From: Candidatus Sediminicultor secundus
GTDB taxonomy: Bacteria > Atribacterota > JS1 > SB-45 > 34-128
DNA length: 5,386 bases
NCBI GenBank assembly: GCA_002849045.2
Contig: NCRO01000637.1
Location: 1 to 5,386 of the forward strand
Direction of reading: 5' to 3'
The position numbers were made by a program, and so were the translations under genes. Shown here piece after piece: positions 1 to 5,386 of this stretch. Under the pieces are notes generated by a model, which saw nothing but the letters and a program-made list of their open reading frames with translations, did no database searches and had not been told where the DNA came from. The number at the start of each line of letters is the position of its first letter. Positions within the stretch are counted from its first letter, which is position 1.

Positions 1-948
1 CATATTAGAACAGATGCTGTATATACAATAGGTGTGCATATTAGTAGAGAAAGACTAGAAACACTACTAATGGATGCACGAATGAATATTATTACTCACA
101 AGAGAGGAAAAGATTATAACAAATGCGGTCCAGAAGGAGTTATTGATAGTTTATTTTCTAATATTAATACAATAATGAAATATGCGAAAAGAAAGGAAAT
201 TGATGTTGGAGCAATCGGTATTGGTATACCAGGACCTTTGGATGCCCAGGCTGGGATAGTAAAACAACCACCAAAATTTAAAGGATGGAAAGATGTACCT
301 TTGGGAAGTATTGTGCAAAAGGAATACGGAATTCCCGTCTGGATAGAAAATGATGCCAATGTCTGTGCTTTAGCAGAGAAGTGGCTGGGAAGTGGAAGAA
401 ATATACATAATTTTATCTATATACTTTTAAATGAAGGCATAGGGGCTGGAGTTATTATTAATGATGAACTTTATCAGGGTACTTATGATTTTGTGGGAGA
501 AATCGGACATTTTCTATGTTACGAGCAAGGACAATTTAAGTACTTGGAGGATATTGCCGGGGTAGATGTCTTACTGCATTTGGCCAATTCTCAAGGCTTG
601 CGGGTAAAAAGTTTAAAAGAAATAGCTGAATTACTTCAACAAGATAATCAGGTTGCTAACTCGATCGTAAAAAATTTAGCAACCTGGGTAGGTTCTGCTA
701 TTGTGAATGCTATTCATATGATTGGACCTCAGACTGTATTTATTGGAGGAGAAATGGCCGTATTGGGAGAACCTTTAATTCGACCTATTAGGGAAATTAT
801 ATCTCATTATTTATTTGGAGAACAAGCAGTGAATATTCGATTCTCCAGTATCTCATCAAAAGCGGTACAAAGTGGAGCAGGAATTTATGCGATGATCCAA
901 TGGTTAGAAAAAAAAGAGTACAGAAATTTAAAACGGCTTATCAGTTAG
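1..948 (+). CDS. ROK-family (NagC/XylR-type) sugar-responsive regulator, 5' end missing
   Basis: The frame is open from base 1 to the TAG at 946-948 (315 residues), so the gene starts before the window. The GTG at 34 is not the true start: the residues just before it (YTIG) continue into VHISRE, which matches the first beta strand of the ROK actin-like fold. Numbering from base 1, ROK landmarks are IPGPLD (about 76-81), ENDAN (116-120), GEIGH (166-170) and a C-terminal IGGE near 248-251. The glycine-rich ATP loop of ROK sugar kinases (DxGGT type) is replaced by HISRER, and the CxCGxxGC zinc motif that normally follows GEIGH is absent, with only one Cys there. This favours a non-catalytic regulator over a kinase. 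Such regulators carry an N-terminal helix-turn-helix of about 70 residues, which would lie off-window and is not seen. Its position 214 bp upstream of the transporter genes on the same strand suggests that it controls them (inference). Confidence 0.87.
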   Translation, partial: HIRTDAVYTIGVHISRERLETLLMDARMNIITHKRGKDYNKCGPEGVIDSLFSNINTIMKYAKRKEIDVGAIGIGIPGPLDAQAGIVKQPPKFKGWKDVPLGSIVQKEYGIPVWIENDANVCALAEKWLGSGRNIHNFIYILLNEGIGAGVIINDELYQGTYDFVGEIGHFLCYEQGQFKYLEDIAGVDVLLHLANSQGLRVKSLKEIAELLQQDNQVANSIVKNLATWVGSAIVNAIHMIGPQTVFIGGEMAVLGEPLIRPIREIISHYLFGEQAVNIRFSSISSKAVQSGAGIYAMIQWLEKKEYRNLKRLIS

Positions 949-1092
949 GAGAATTTATAGTTTTAAGAAAATTTCTTATATATTATATACAGACAAAGCA
1001 AGGAAAAGCTAAGCGAGGTAATTTCACATCGAGTAGAGATTAAAAAAATTAAGGGGGTGAAAACAAAGGATAAAAAACAGTAATTTACTATC

Positions 1093-1124
1093 TTGTTTTT
1101 CAAAAACGTTTTTGAAGCTATACT
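1093..1124 (+). promoter_or_regulatory. Candidate promoter of the transporter operon
   Basis: A good -10 match, TATACT, lies at 1119-1124. The best -35-like hexamer, TTGTTT at 1093-1098, gives a 20-bp spacer, which is longer than ideal; a weaker T-rich -35 nearer 1095-1101 would give 17-18 bp. Transcription would begin near 1131 and leave a leader of about 30 nt before the SBP start codon. The placement between the ROK gene and the SBP gene, and the palindrome lying between the two hexamers, support a regulated promoter. The hexamers alone are weak evidence in such A+T-rich DNA. Confidence 0.45.
1099..1116. promoter_or_regulatory. Perfect 18-bp palindrome, probable repressor operator
   Basis: The sequence TTCAAAAACGTTTTTGAA is its own reverse complement over all 18 bases, centred on the CG at 1107/1108. 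It sits inside the -35/-10 spacer of the candidate promoter, where a bound dimer would block RNA polymerase. Palindromes with a central CG are typical of LacI/GalR operators, and NagC/Mlc-type ROK sites also have a central CG. The neighbouring ROK gene makes that protein the first candidate binder (inference). It is not a good catabolite-control cre box, because the outer TG..CA pair is TC..GA here. Confidence 0.62.
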
Positions 1125-1150
1125 GTAAAGAAGTAAATTTATTATTAATT

Positions 1151-1156
1151 AAGGAG
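1151..1156 (+). promoter_or_regulatory. Ribosome binding site fixing the SBP start at 1163
   Basis: AAGGAG at 1151-1156 is followed by a 6-base spacer and the ATG at 1163-1165. The same frame is open further upstream to a TTG at 1112, but that start would put 17 residues before the signal peptide, would lie inside the palindrome and upstream of the -10 element, and has no Shine-Dalgarno sequence. The ATG at 1163 is therefore preferred. Confidence 0.85.
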
Positions 1157-1162
1157 AAAAAA

Positions 1163-2131
1163 ATGAAAAAGCTTATAATTACTTTACTGTTAATCTGTTT
1201 AGTTTTGTCTTTCGTATCTATGGTATGTGCTGCTAAGTTGAGATTTGCCTTTATGCCTGGGATTGCTGATCCTTTCTACTTTACTATGGAAAAAGGTGCT
1301 AAAGCAAAAGCGGAAGAACTGGGTGTAGAATTACTTGTTGGAGAATACCCTAAGGCTTGGGGTCCTGAATATCAGGTACCCATATTAAAAGCTTTGGTCG
1401 CAAGAGGGGATATTGATTTACTCTTTACTGCTCCTACTTCCACAGAAGCCTTAATCCCTGTTCTGAAAGAAATTCACGATAGTGGTATTCCAGTTATTAC
1501 AGTTGATACCTATCTTGGTGATGGAGATTATACTAAACCCAGTAATTATAATTTCCCTCTTGCCTTTATCGGGACAGATAACTTTTTGGGTGGTCAGGTA
1601 GTTGCCGGTCAATTAGCTCTCCTGCTGGGTGGAAAAGGAAAAGTATTTTTAGAAAATACTAACCCAGATGTATCCAGTGTAATGGGTAGAGAATTGGGTT
1701 TCCGAGCTGGAATAAAAATATTCCCCGATATGGAGCTTGTTGGAGTAGAATATTGCCTTGATTCTCAGGAAACGGCTGCTACCCAAGTCAGTGCTGCTTT
1801 ACAGAAGGATCCTGATTTAGAAGGAGTATTTGGTGTCAATGTGTTTAGTGCTCAAGGGGCTCATCAGGCTGTGGTTACTGCTGGATTAGAAGGTGCGGTT
1901 AAAATTGCAACCTGGGATGCGACGGAAACCCTAATCGAAGCCTTAAAAAGAGGTGAGGTGGATTTAATTTTAGCCCAGATGCCTGCAGAGATGGGAGCTT
2001 TATGCGTAGAGTGGGGTGTTAAACATCTTACCGAAGGAGCAGAAATTCCCAGGAAAGTAATTCCGGGTTTCTTTGTTTTCACCCCAGAGAATGTTAACGA
2101 CGCAGAAGCTCAACAGTACATTTACAAATAA
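1163..2131 (+). CDS. Periplasmic/secreted sugar-type substrate-binding protein (RbsB-like)
   Basis: This 322-residue protein has a type I periplasmic-binding fold (Peripla_BP_4, ribose-binding class). Residues 1-24 form a Sec signal peptide: MKK, a hydrophobic core, then VCAA, which suits signal peptidase I cleavage after A23 or A24. C22 is a poor lipobox because V precedes it. The mature part opens with LRFAFMPGIADPFYFTM, the first strand and the aromatic DPF loop. By analogy with E. coli RbsB, R176 (in RELGF), N226, D252 (in TWDA) and Q272 match the ligand-contact residues R141, N190, D215 and Q235. GTDN at 137-140 with the following glycines is also typical. The length is near the family norm. 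It heads the operon, as is common for highly expressed binding proteins, and is followed by a stem-loop and two permeases. A pentose or related polyol is a fair guess, but the ligand cannot be read from sequence. A 93%-identical inverted copy lies at the right end. Confidence 0.92.
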   Translation: MKKLIITLLLICLVLSFVSMVCAAKLRFAFMPGIADPFYFTMEKGAKAKAEELGVELLVGEYPKAWGPEYQVPILKALVARGDIDLLFTAPTSTEALIPVLKEIHDSGIPVITVDTYLGDGDYTKPSNYNFPLAFIGTDNFLGGQVVAGQLALLLGGKGKVFLENTNPDVSSVMGRELGFRAGIKIFPDMELVGVEYCLDSQETAATQVSAALQKDPDLEGVFGVNVFSAQGAHQAVVTAGLEGAVKIATWDATETLIEALKRGEVDLILAQMPAEMGALCVEWGVKHLTEGAEIPRKVIPGFFVFTPENVNDAEAQQYIYK

Positions 2132-2477
2132 TTTTTTAGAGATTGAAAGTTTTTAGATTTAACATATACGGCAGGGGGTAAAATGCTCCCTGTCGTATAT
2201 TCTATCTTATAAAAGGAAATTTTTATGGCTAAGTCAAATAATGATTTTTTTATCGATTTTGAAAAACTTAGCAGAAATAGAACGATACTCTTAGTGGGTA
2301 GAAATTGGGCATTCATTTTTCTTACATTCATGTTAATTTTGTTCAGTTTTTTAGGAAAATATTTTTTTAGTCTGAGAAATTTTAATAATATTATTTTAGG
2401 AGTGAGTTCTCTGCTTTTATTGGCAAGTGGAGAGACTTTTGTGATTATTAGTGGAGGTATTGACCTTTCCATCGGTT
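1227..2477 (+). repeat. Left arm of a large inverted repeat (SBP, stem-loop, permease N-terminus)
   Basis: This stretch matches the reverse complement of 4134-5386. It covers nearly all of the mature SBP, the intergenic stem-loop and the first 84 codons of permease 1. By hand alignment I count 63 substitutions over the 905 SBP bases, 3 substitutions and one 2-bp indel in the 93-bp intergenic part, and none in the 253 permease bases. The outer limit is set by the window end, so the repeat may extend further left. Confidence 0.95.
2164..2200 (+). promoter_or_regulatory. Intercistronic stem-loop between SBP and permease genes
   Basis: Bases 2164-2178 pair with 2186-2200 over 15 bp, including two G-U pairs (2171/2193 and 2177/2187), around the 7-nt loop 2179-2185. 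No U-run follows, so it is a poor Rho-independent terminator. Stable hairpins at this position in ABC uptake operons often protect the upstream binding-protein mRNA and reduce permease expression relative to it; that role here is inferred. In the inverted copy both stem arms are unchanged and only one loop base differs. Confidence 0.72.
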
Positions 2478-3325
2478 TTGTTATGGGTTTTGTCTGCATC
2501 AGCTCTTCTATTATTATGCGAGATTTAAATGCCGCTGGTTACTCTCCAATTATTTCCATGATGACAGGTTCACTTATCGGACTTTTATTAGGTCTTATTC
2601 CTGGGTTTATTAATGGTTTTTTTGTAGCCAAATTAAGAGTACCTCCTTTTATTGCAACTTTAGGTATGTGGGGAATTGCCAATGGTTTAGCCTGGCGGCT
2701 TTGCGAAGGATTCCCCGTTGGTTTTTTACCTTTGCAGGTACGAGACGTTGGTAATGCCTACCTGGCTTATTTTTCTCCCAAGAAAGGCTTTTCCTTTTTG
2801 ATAAAGCCTGAACTGACCGAAAGGGAAGATATATTAAATTTGGTAAAAGTTATTCCTATACCTATTTTATTAATAACCTTTATTCTGATTATATTTGCTT
2901 TTATTCTATCCCGCACCAGGTTTGGACAGCATACTTATGCTATTGGTGGAAAGGTTGATGCGGCAATAAGAGCAGGTATTAATGTTCCCTTACATTTGAT
3001 TAAAATTTATATTATTTCTTCTTTTTTTGCAGCAGCAGCTGGCGTATTATTAGTTTTTAAATTGAATATGGGTGTGCATACCCAATATACTTCCAGCTAT
3101 GAACTTTTTGCAATTGCAGCGGTAGTTATAGGCGGAGCAAGTCTTACAGGTGGTAAAGGAACGATCTGGGGTACTCTCATCGGTGTATTATTAATTGGGA
3201 CCTTAAATAATGGCTTGATGATGATGGGGTTACCTATTTTTTATCGATATATTGCCACCGGTTGTATCTTAATTTTTGCCATTTTGATTGATCAGTTCTT
3301 TCCGGAGTTGGTGCATAGAGAATGA
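2225..3325 (+). CDS. Sugar ABC transporter permease, RbsC-like (permease 1)
   Basis: This complete 366-residue membrane protein belongs to the BPD_transp_2 family (ribose/xylose/galactose permeases). AAGGA at 2213-2217 lies 7 bases before the ATG. Hydrophobic segments begin near residue 27 and recur through the protein. Family landmarks are ETFVIISGGIDLSIG (70-84), PGFINGFFVAKLRVPPFIAT (126-145), the cytoplasmic coupling region TRFGQHTYAIGG (231-242) with AIRAGI after it, and the C-terminal IGGASLTGGKGT block (302-313). It is longer than RbsC (about 320 residues), mainly because of an extra stretch of about 30 residues between about 175 and 210, which includes a charged segment (PELTEREDI). 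Its stop codon overlaps the start of permease 2. An RbsA-type ATPase partner is expected but is absent from the window. Confidence 0.92.
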   Translation: MAKSNNDFFIDFEKLSRNRTILLVGRNWAFIFLTFMLILFSFLGKYFFSLRNFNNIILGVSSLLLLASGETFVIISGGIDLSIGFVMGFVCISSSIIMRDLNAAGYSPIISMMTGSLIGLLLGLIPGFINGFFVAKLRVPPFIATLGMWGIANGLAWRLCEGFPVGFLPLQVRDVGNAYLAYFSPKKGFSFLIKPELTEREDILNLVKVIPIPILLITFILIIFAFILSRTRFGQHTYAIGGKVDAAIRAGINVPLHLIKIYIISSFFAAAAGVLLVFKLNMGVHTQYTSSYELFAIAAVVIGGASLTGGKGTIWGTLIGVLLIGTLNNGLMMMGLPIFYRYIATGCILIFAILIDQFFPELVHRE

Positions 3326-4194
3326 TTAATTATAATAAAACAAGAGAAATAGGAATTAATATACTCAGAAGGTGGATCTTAATATTTCTAGTTGGGGAAA
3401 TCGTATTTTTTGGTATTGTCGGAACGAATTACCTTAGTTTAAAAAATTTACAAAATATTTTGGTAGCCTCGACAACTGTGCTTTTATTAGCCACCGGAGA
3501 AACTTTTGTTATTATTACCGGGGGTATTGACTTATCTATTGGATTTATGGTTGGGTTTAGCTCGGTAGTAAGCGCAAAAGTAATGGTTGATTTATGGACA
3601 GCAGGATTTTCTCAACCCTTGGCGATAACCATAGGTATATTAACTGCCCTTTCCTTAGGACTAATTCCTGGATTTATTAATGGTTTTTTAGTGGCAAAAT
3701 TAAGAGTACCTCCCTTTATTGCAACTTTTGGTATGTATGGTATTGCTTATGGGTTTGCCGAGATTATCTGTAATAACGTACCTGTTCATAAATTACCTAC
3801 TTCTTTAGGGTCACTAGGTCATGGTTATTTGTTTTACTGGTTACCAGGAAAGATTCTTAGTTTTTTAGGTAGGCCAGAAAACCTGAGCAGAGAAGAATTA
3901 AAACATTTAGTATCGATTATTCCTAATGTAACAGTCATTGCTTTTATTTTTATTGGTATTTTTGCTTTTATTCTGGCTAAAACTAAATTTGGCCAGCACA
4001 CCTATGCCATTGGTGGAAATATTAATGCGGCAGAAAGAGCAGGAGTTAATGTAAAAGTCCATTTAATTAAGGTTTATATGATATCTTCATTTTTTGCTTC
4101 TCTTGCTGGAGTTATGTATGTGTTACAATTTATAACCGATGGAAAGGTCAATACCTCCACTAATAATCACAAAAGTCTCTCCACTTGCCAATAA
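3322..4194 (+). pseudogene. Sugar ABC transporter permease 2, C-terminus lost at a rearrangement junction
   Basis: The ATG at 3322-3324 overlaps the permease 1 TGA (ATGA), which suggests translational coupling. Residues 1-270 align to permease 1 without gaps at a constant offset of 10, sharing GGIDLSIGF (68-76), GLIPGFINGF, VAKLRVPPFIAT and KFGQHTYAIGG (222-232). After F270/I271 the homology stops: the remaining 19 or so residues (TDGKVNTSTNN...) are antisense to permease 1 codons and end at the TAA at 4192-4194. About 86 residues are missing, including the counterpart of the IGGASLTGGKGT block and the last membrane segments, so the product should not work. The break at 4133/4134 coincides with the inner edge of the inverted repeat, so truncation was caused by the rearrangement or by a chimeric join. 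In an intact locus this would be the second half of a heterodimeric channel. Confidence 0.87.
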
Positions 4195-4386
4195 AAGCAG
4201 AGAACTCACTCCTAAAATAATATTATTAAAATTTCTCAGACTAAAAAAATATTTTCCTAAAAAACTGAACAAAATTAACATGAATGTAAGAAAAATGAAT
4301 GCCCAATTTCTACCCACTAAGAGTATCGTTCTATTTCTGCTAAGTTTTTCAAAATCGATAAAAAAATCATTATTTGACTTAGCCAT
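4123..4386 (-). pseudogene. Truncated second copy of permease 1 (first 84 codons)
   Basis: Bases 4386 down to 4134 encode residues 1-84 of permease 1 with no nucleotide difference from 2225-2477. The reading frame then enters antisense permease 2 DNA, adds Y-K-L and stops at the TAA at 4125-4123. Only the N-terminal tail and about the first two membrane segments remain of a 366-residue protein, so it is non-functional as it stands. The ribosome binding site and start are preserved. It follows the inverted SBP copy in the same order as in the intact locus. Confidence 0.9.
4133..4134. other. Inversion/chimera junction between permease 2 and the inverted copy
   Basis: Read on the minus strand, identity to 2225-2477 is continuous up to base 4134 and is lost at 4133. 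Read on the plus strand, permease 2 homology runs to about 4133. Two unrelated coding strands therefore meet head-on here with no insertion sequence, target duplication or spacer visible. The join may share a few bases (AACC around 4134-4137), but this cannot be confirmed without the intact permease 2 sequence. Confidence 0.85.
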
Positions 4387-4412
4387 AAAAATTTCCTTTT
4401 ATATAAGATAGA

Positions 4413-4449
4413 ATATACGACAGGGAGTATTTTACCCCCTGCCGTATAT
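4413..4449 (-). promoter_or_regulatory. Intercistronic stem-loop, inverted copy
   Basis: This is the counterpart of the hairpin at 2164-2200, read on the minus strand: arms 4449-4435 and 4427-4413 with the 7-nt loop 4434-4428. Both arms are identical to the first copy and the only change is one loop base (G to A on the coding strand). No U-run follows, so as in the first copy a role in mRNA stability is more likely than termination. Confidence 0.7.
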
Positions 4450-4481
4450 GTTAAATCTAAAAACCTTCAATCTTTAAAAAA

Positions 4482-5386
4482 TTATTTGTAAATATACTTC
4501 TGTGCTTCTGGGTCGTTAACATTCTCTTGGGTGAAAATAAAGAAACCTGGGATTACTTTCTTAGGAAGCTCTGCTCCTTCGGTAAGATGTTTGACACCCC
4601 ACTCTACACATAAAGCTCCCATCTCTGCAGGCATCTGGGCTAAAATTAAATCCACCTCACCTCTTTTTAAGGCTTCGATTAGGGTTTCCGTCGCATCCCA
4701 AGTTACAATTTTAACCGCACCTTCTAATCCAGCACTAACCACAGCCTGATAAGCACCTTGAGCACTAAACACATTGACCCCAAATACTCCTCCTAAATCA
4801 GGATTCTTTAGTAAAGCCGCACTGACTTGGGTAGCAGCCGTTTCCTGGAGATCAAGGCAATATTCCACTCCGACTAACTCCATGTCAGGGAATATCTCTA
4901 TTCCCGCCCGGAAACCCAGTTCTCTATTCATTACACTTGATGTATCTGGGTTAGTATTTTCTAAAAATACTTTTCCTTTTCCACCCAGCAGGAGCGCTAA
5001 TTGACCGGCAACTACCTGACCGCCTAAGAAATTATCTGTCCCAATATAAGAAAGAGGGAAATTATAATTACTCGGTTTACTATAATCTCCATCACCAAGA
5101 TAGGTATCAACTGTAATAACTGGAATACCACTATCGTAAATTTCTTTCAGAACAGGGATTAAGGCTTCTGTGGAAGTAGGAGCAGTAAAGAGTAAATCAA
5201 TATCCCCTCTTGCGACCAAAGCTTTTAATATTGGTACCTGATATTCTGGTCCCCAAGCCTTAGGGTATTCTCCAATAAGCAATTCTACACCCAGTTCTTC
5301 CGCTTTTGCTTTAGCACCTTTTTCCATAGTAAAGTAGAAAGGATCAGCAATCCCAGGCATAAAGGCAAATCTCAACTTAGCAGCAC
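4482..5386 (-). CDS. Second RbsB-like substrate-binding protein, 5' end off-window
   Basis: The minus-strand frame is open from the window edge to the TAA at 4482-4484. It starts with a partial codon followed by A-A-K-L-R, that is, at the signal-peptide cleavage region of the first SBP, so the signal peptide, start codon and promoter lie beyond base 5386. The TTG at 5373-5375 is the Leu codon of KLRFAF, not a start. Against the first SBP there are 21 amino-acid differences in about 297 positions (about 93% identity). The presumed ligand contacts (equivalents of R176, N226, D252 and Q272) and the DPFYF loop are unchanged. Differences include H105Y, A134S, F135Y, V170T, G175N, S201L, Q214L and H234Y in first-copy numbering. 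There is no frameshift or premature stop, so it appears to have been kept under selection. It probably binds the same or a closely related ligand. Confidence 0.9.
   Translation of the reverse strand, partial: AAKLRFAFMPGIADPFYFTMEKGAKAKAEELGVELLIGEYPKAWGPEYQVPILKALVARGDIDLLFTAPTSTEALIPVLKEIYDSGIPVITVDTYLGDGDYSKPSNYNFPLSYIGTDNFLGGQVVAGQLALLLGGKGKVFLENTNPDTSSVMNRELGFRAGIEIFPDMELVGVEYCLDLQETAATQVSAALLKNPDLGGVFGVNVFSAQGAYQAVVSAGLEGAVKIVTWDATETLIEALKRGEVDLILAQMPAEMGALCVEWGVKHLTEGAELPKKVIPGFFIFTQENVNDPEAQKYIYK

Larger units (their letters stand above)
4134..5386 (-). repeat. Right arm of the large inverted repeat
   Basis: This is the reverse complement of 1227-2477, separated from it by a 1,656-bp spacer (2478-4133). 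It reaches the last base of the window, so its outer end is unknown. The outermost 106 bp (5281-5386) are identical to 1227-1332. The inner 253 permease bases (4134-4386), plus some leader sequence, are also identical, while the SBP body between has about 7% divergence. A 2-bp insertion (extra TA) lies near 4400 in the leader of the truncated permease. Confidence 0.95.

Noticed and set aside
114..359. Minus-strand 81-codon frame within the ROK gene.
   Set aside because: The overlapping plus-strand frame has clear ROK motifs. This frame shows no recognisable domain or start signal.
964..978. A+T-rich imperfect palindrome (TAAGAAA arms around one base) just after the ROK stop codon, considered as a terminator or operator.
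   Set aside because: With a one-base centre it can form only a weak A-U hairpin with no following U-run, and such symmetry is common by chance in A+T-rich DNA.
1057..1083. Tiny GTG-started frame (8 codons) after a G-rich, Shine-Dalgarno-like run in the leader before the SBP.
   Set aside because: The purine run touches the start codon, the peptide is featureless, and the likely promoter lies downstream of it.
1864..2082. Minus-strand 72-codon frame inside the SBP gene, with a mirror at 4531-4749.
   Set aside because: It is antisense to a well-supported SBP gene, has no ribosome binding site or family resemblance, and is duplicated only because the SBP is.
4139..4411. Plus-strand 90-codon open frame that resembles another one at 2499-2122 on the minus strand, so it looks conserved.
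   Set aside because: Both are antisense shadows of the identical permease 1 N-terminal region. The similarity follows from the inverted repeat and is not evidence of coding.
1..5386. The window length equals that of the phiX174 genome, a common sequencing control.
   Set aside because: The content is bacterial ABC transporter and ROK genes with no phage genes. The length match is coincidence.
1..5386. Search by eye for CRISPR arrays, tRNA or rRNA genes, insertion sequences and recombinase genes.
   Set aside because: No short regularly spaced repeats, cloverleaf-like segments, transposase motifs or recombinase frames were seen. The only large repeat is the inverted duplication.

Overview
The window is a low-G+C bacterial sequence (A+T-rich by eye, with frequent AGA and ATA codons) carrying one sugar-type ABC uptake locus and a partial, inverted second copy of it. 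The style of the proteins suits an anaerobic fermentative lineage such as Atribacterota, Thermotogota or low-G+C Firmicutes. This is a weak inference, because no rRNA or other marker gene is present. Both window ends fall inside genes.

Layout, left to right on the + strand. (1) Bases 1-948 hold the 3' part of a ROK-family gene, probably a sugar-responsive transcription regulator. (2) A 214-bp gap holds a candidate promoter whose -35/-10 spacer contains a perfect 18-bp palindrome, a likely operator. (3) Bases 1163-2131 encode a secreted RbsB-like substrate-binding protein (SBP). (4) A 93-bp gap holds a strong 15-bp stem-loop, then (5) 2225-3325, a complete RbsC-like permease, and (6) a second, paralogous permease that starts in an ATGA overlap at 3322 but is cut off at about 4133. 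(7) From 4134 to the window end the sequence is the reverse complement of 1227-2477: the first 84 codons of permease 1, the same stem-loop, and a second SBP that runs off the right edge.

Functional reading: the SBP captures a ligand (probably a sugar or sugar-like molecule) outside the membrane, the two permeases probably pair as the membrane channel, and the ROK protein probably regulates the operon. The RbsA-type ATPase expected to power the system is not in the window. It may lie beyond the point where permease 2 is interrupted.

The main point of interest is the inverted duplication with a 1,656-bp spacer. Its arms are not uniformly alike. I count 63 mismatches in 905 bp of SBP (about 93% identity), a few changes in the intergenic region, and none in the 253 bp of permease. 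The junction destroys one permease on each side. It could be a true rearrangement, even an invertible segment that swaps SBP variants, or a chimera from amplification or assembly. The sequence alone cannot decide, and the artefact explanation should be excluded first.
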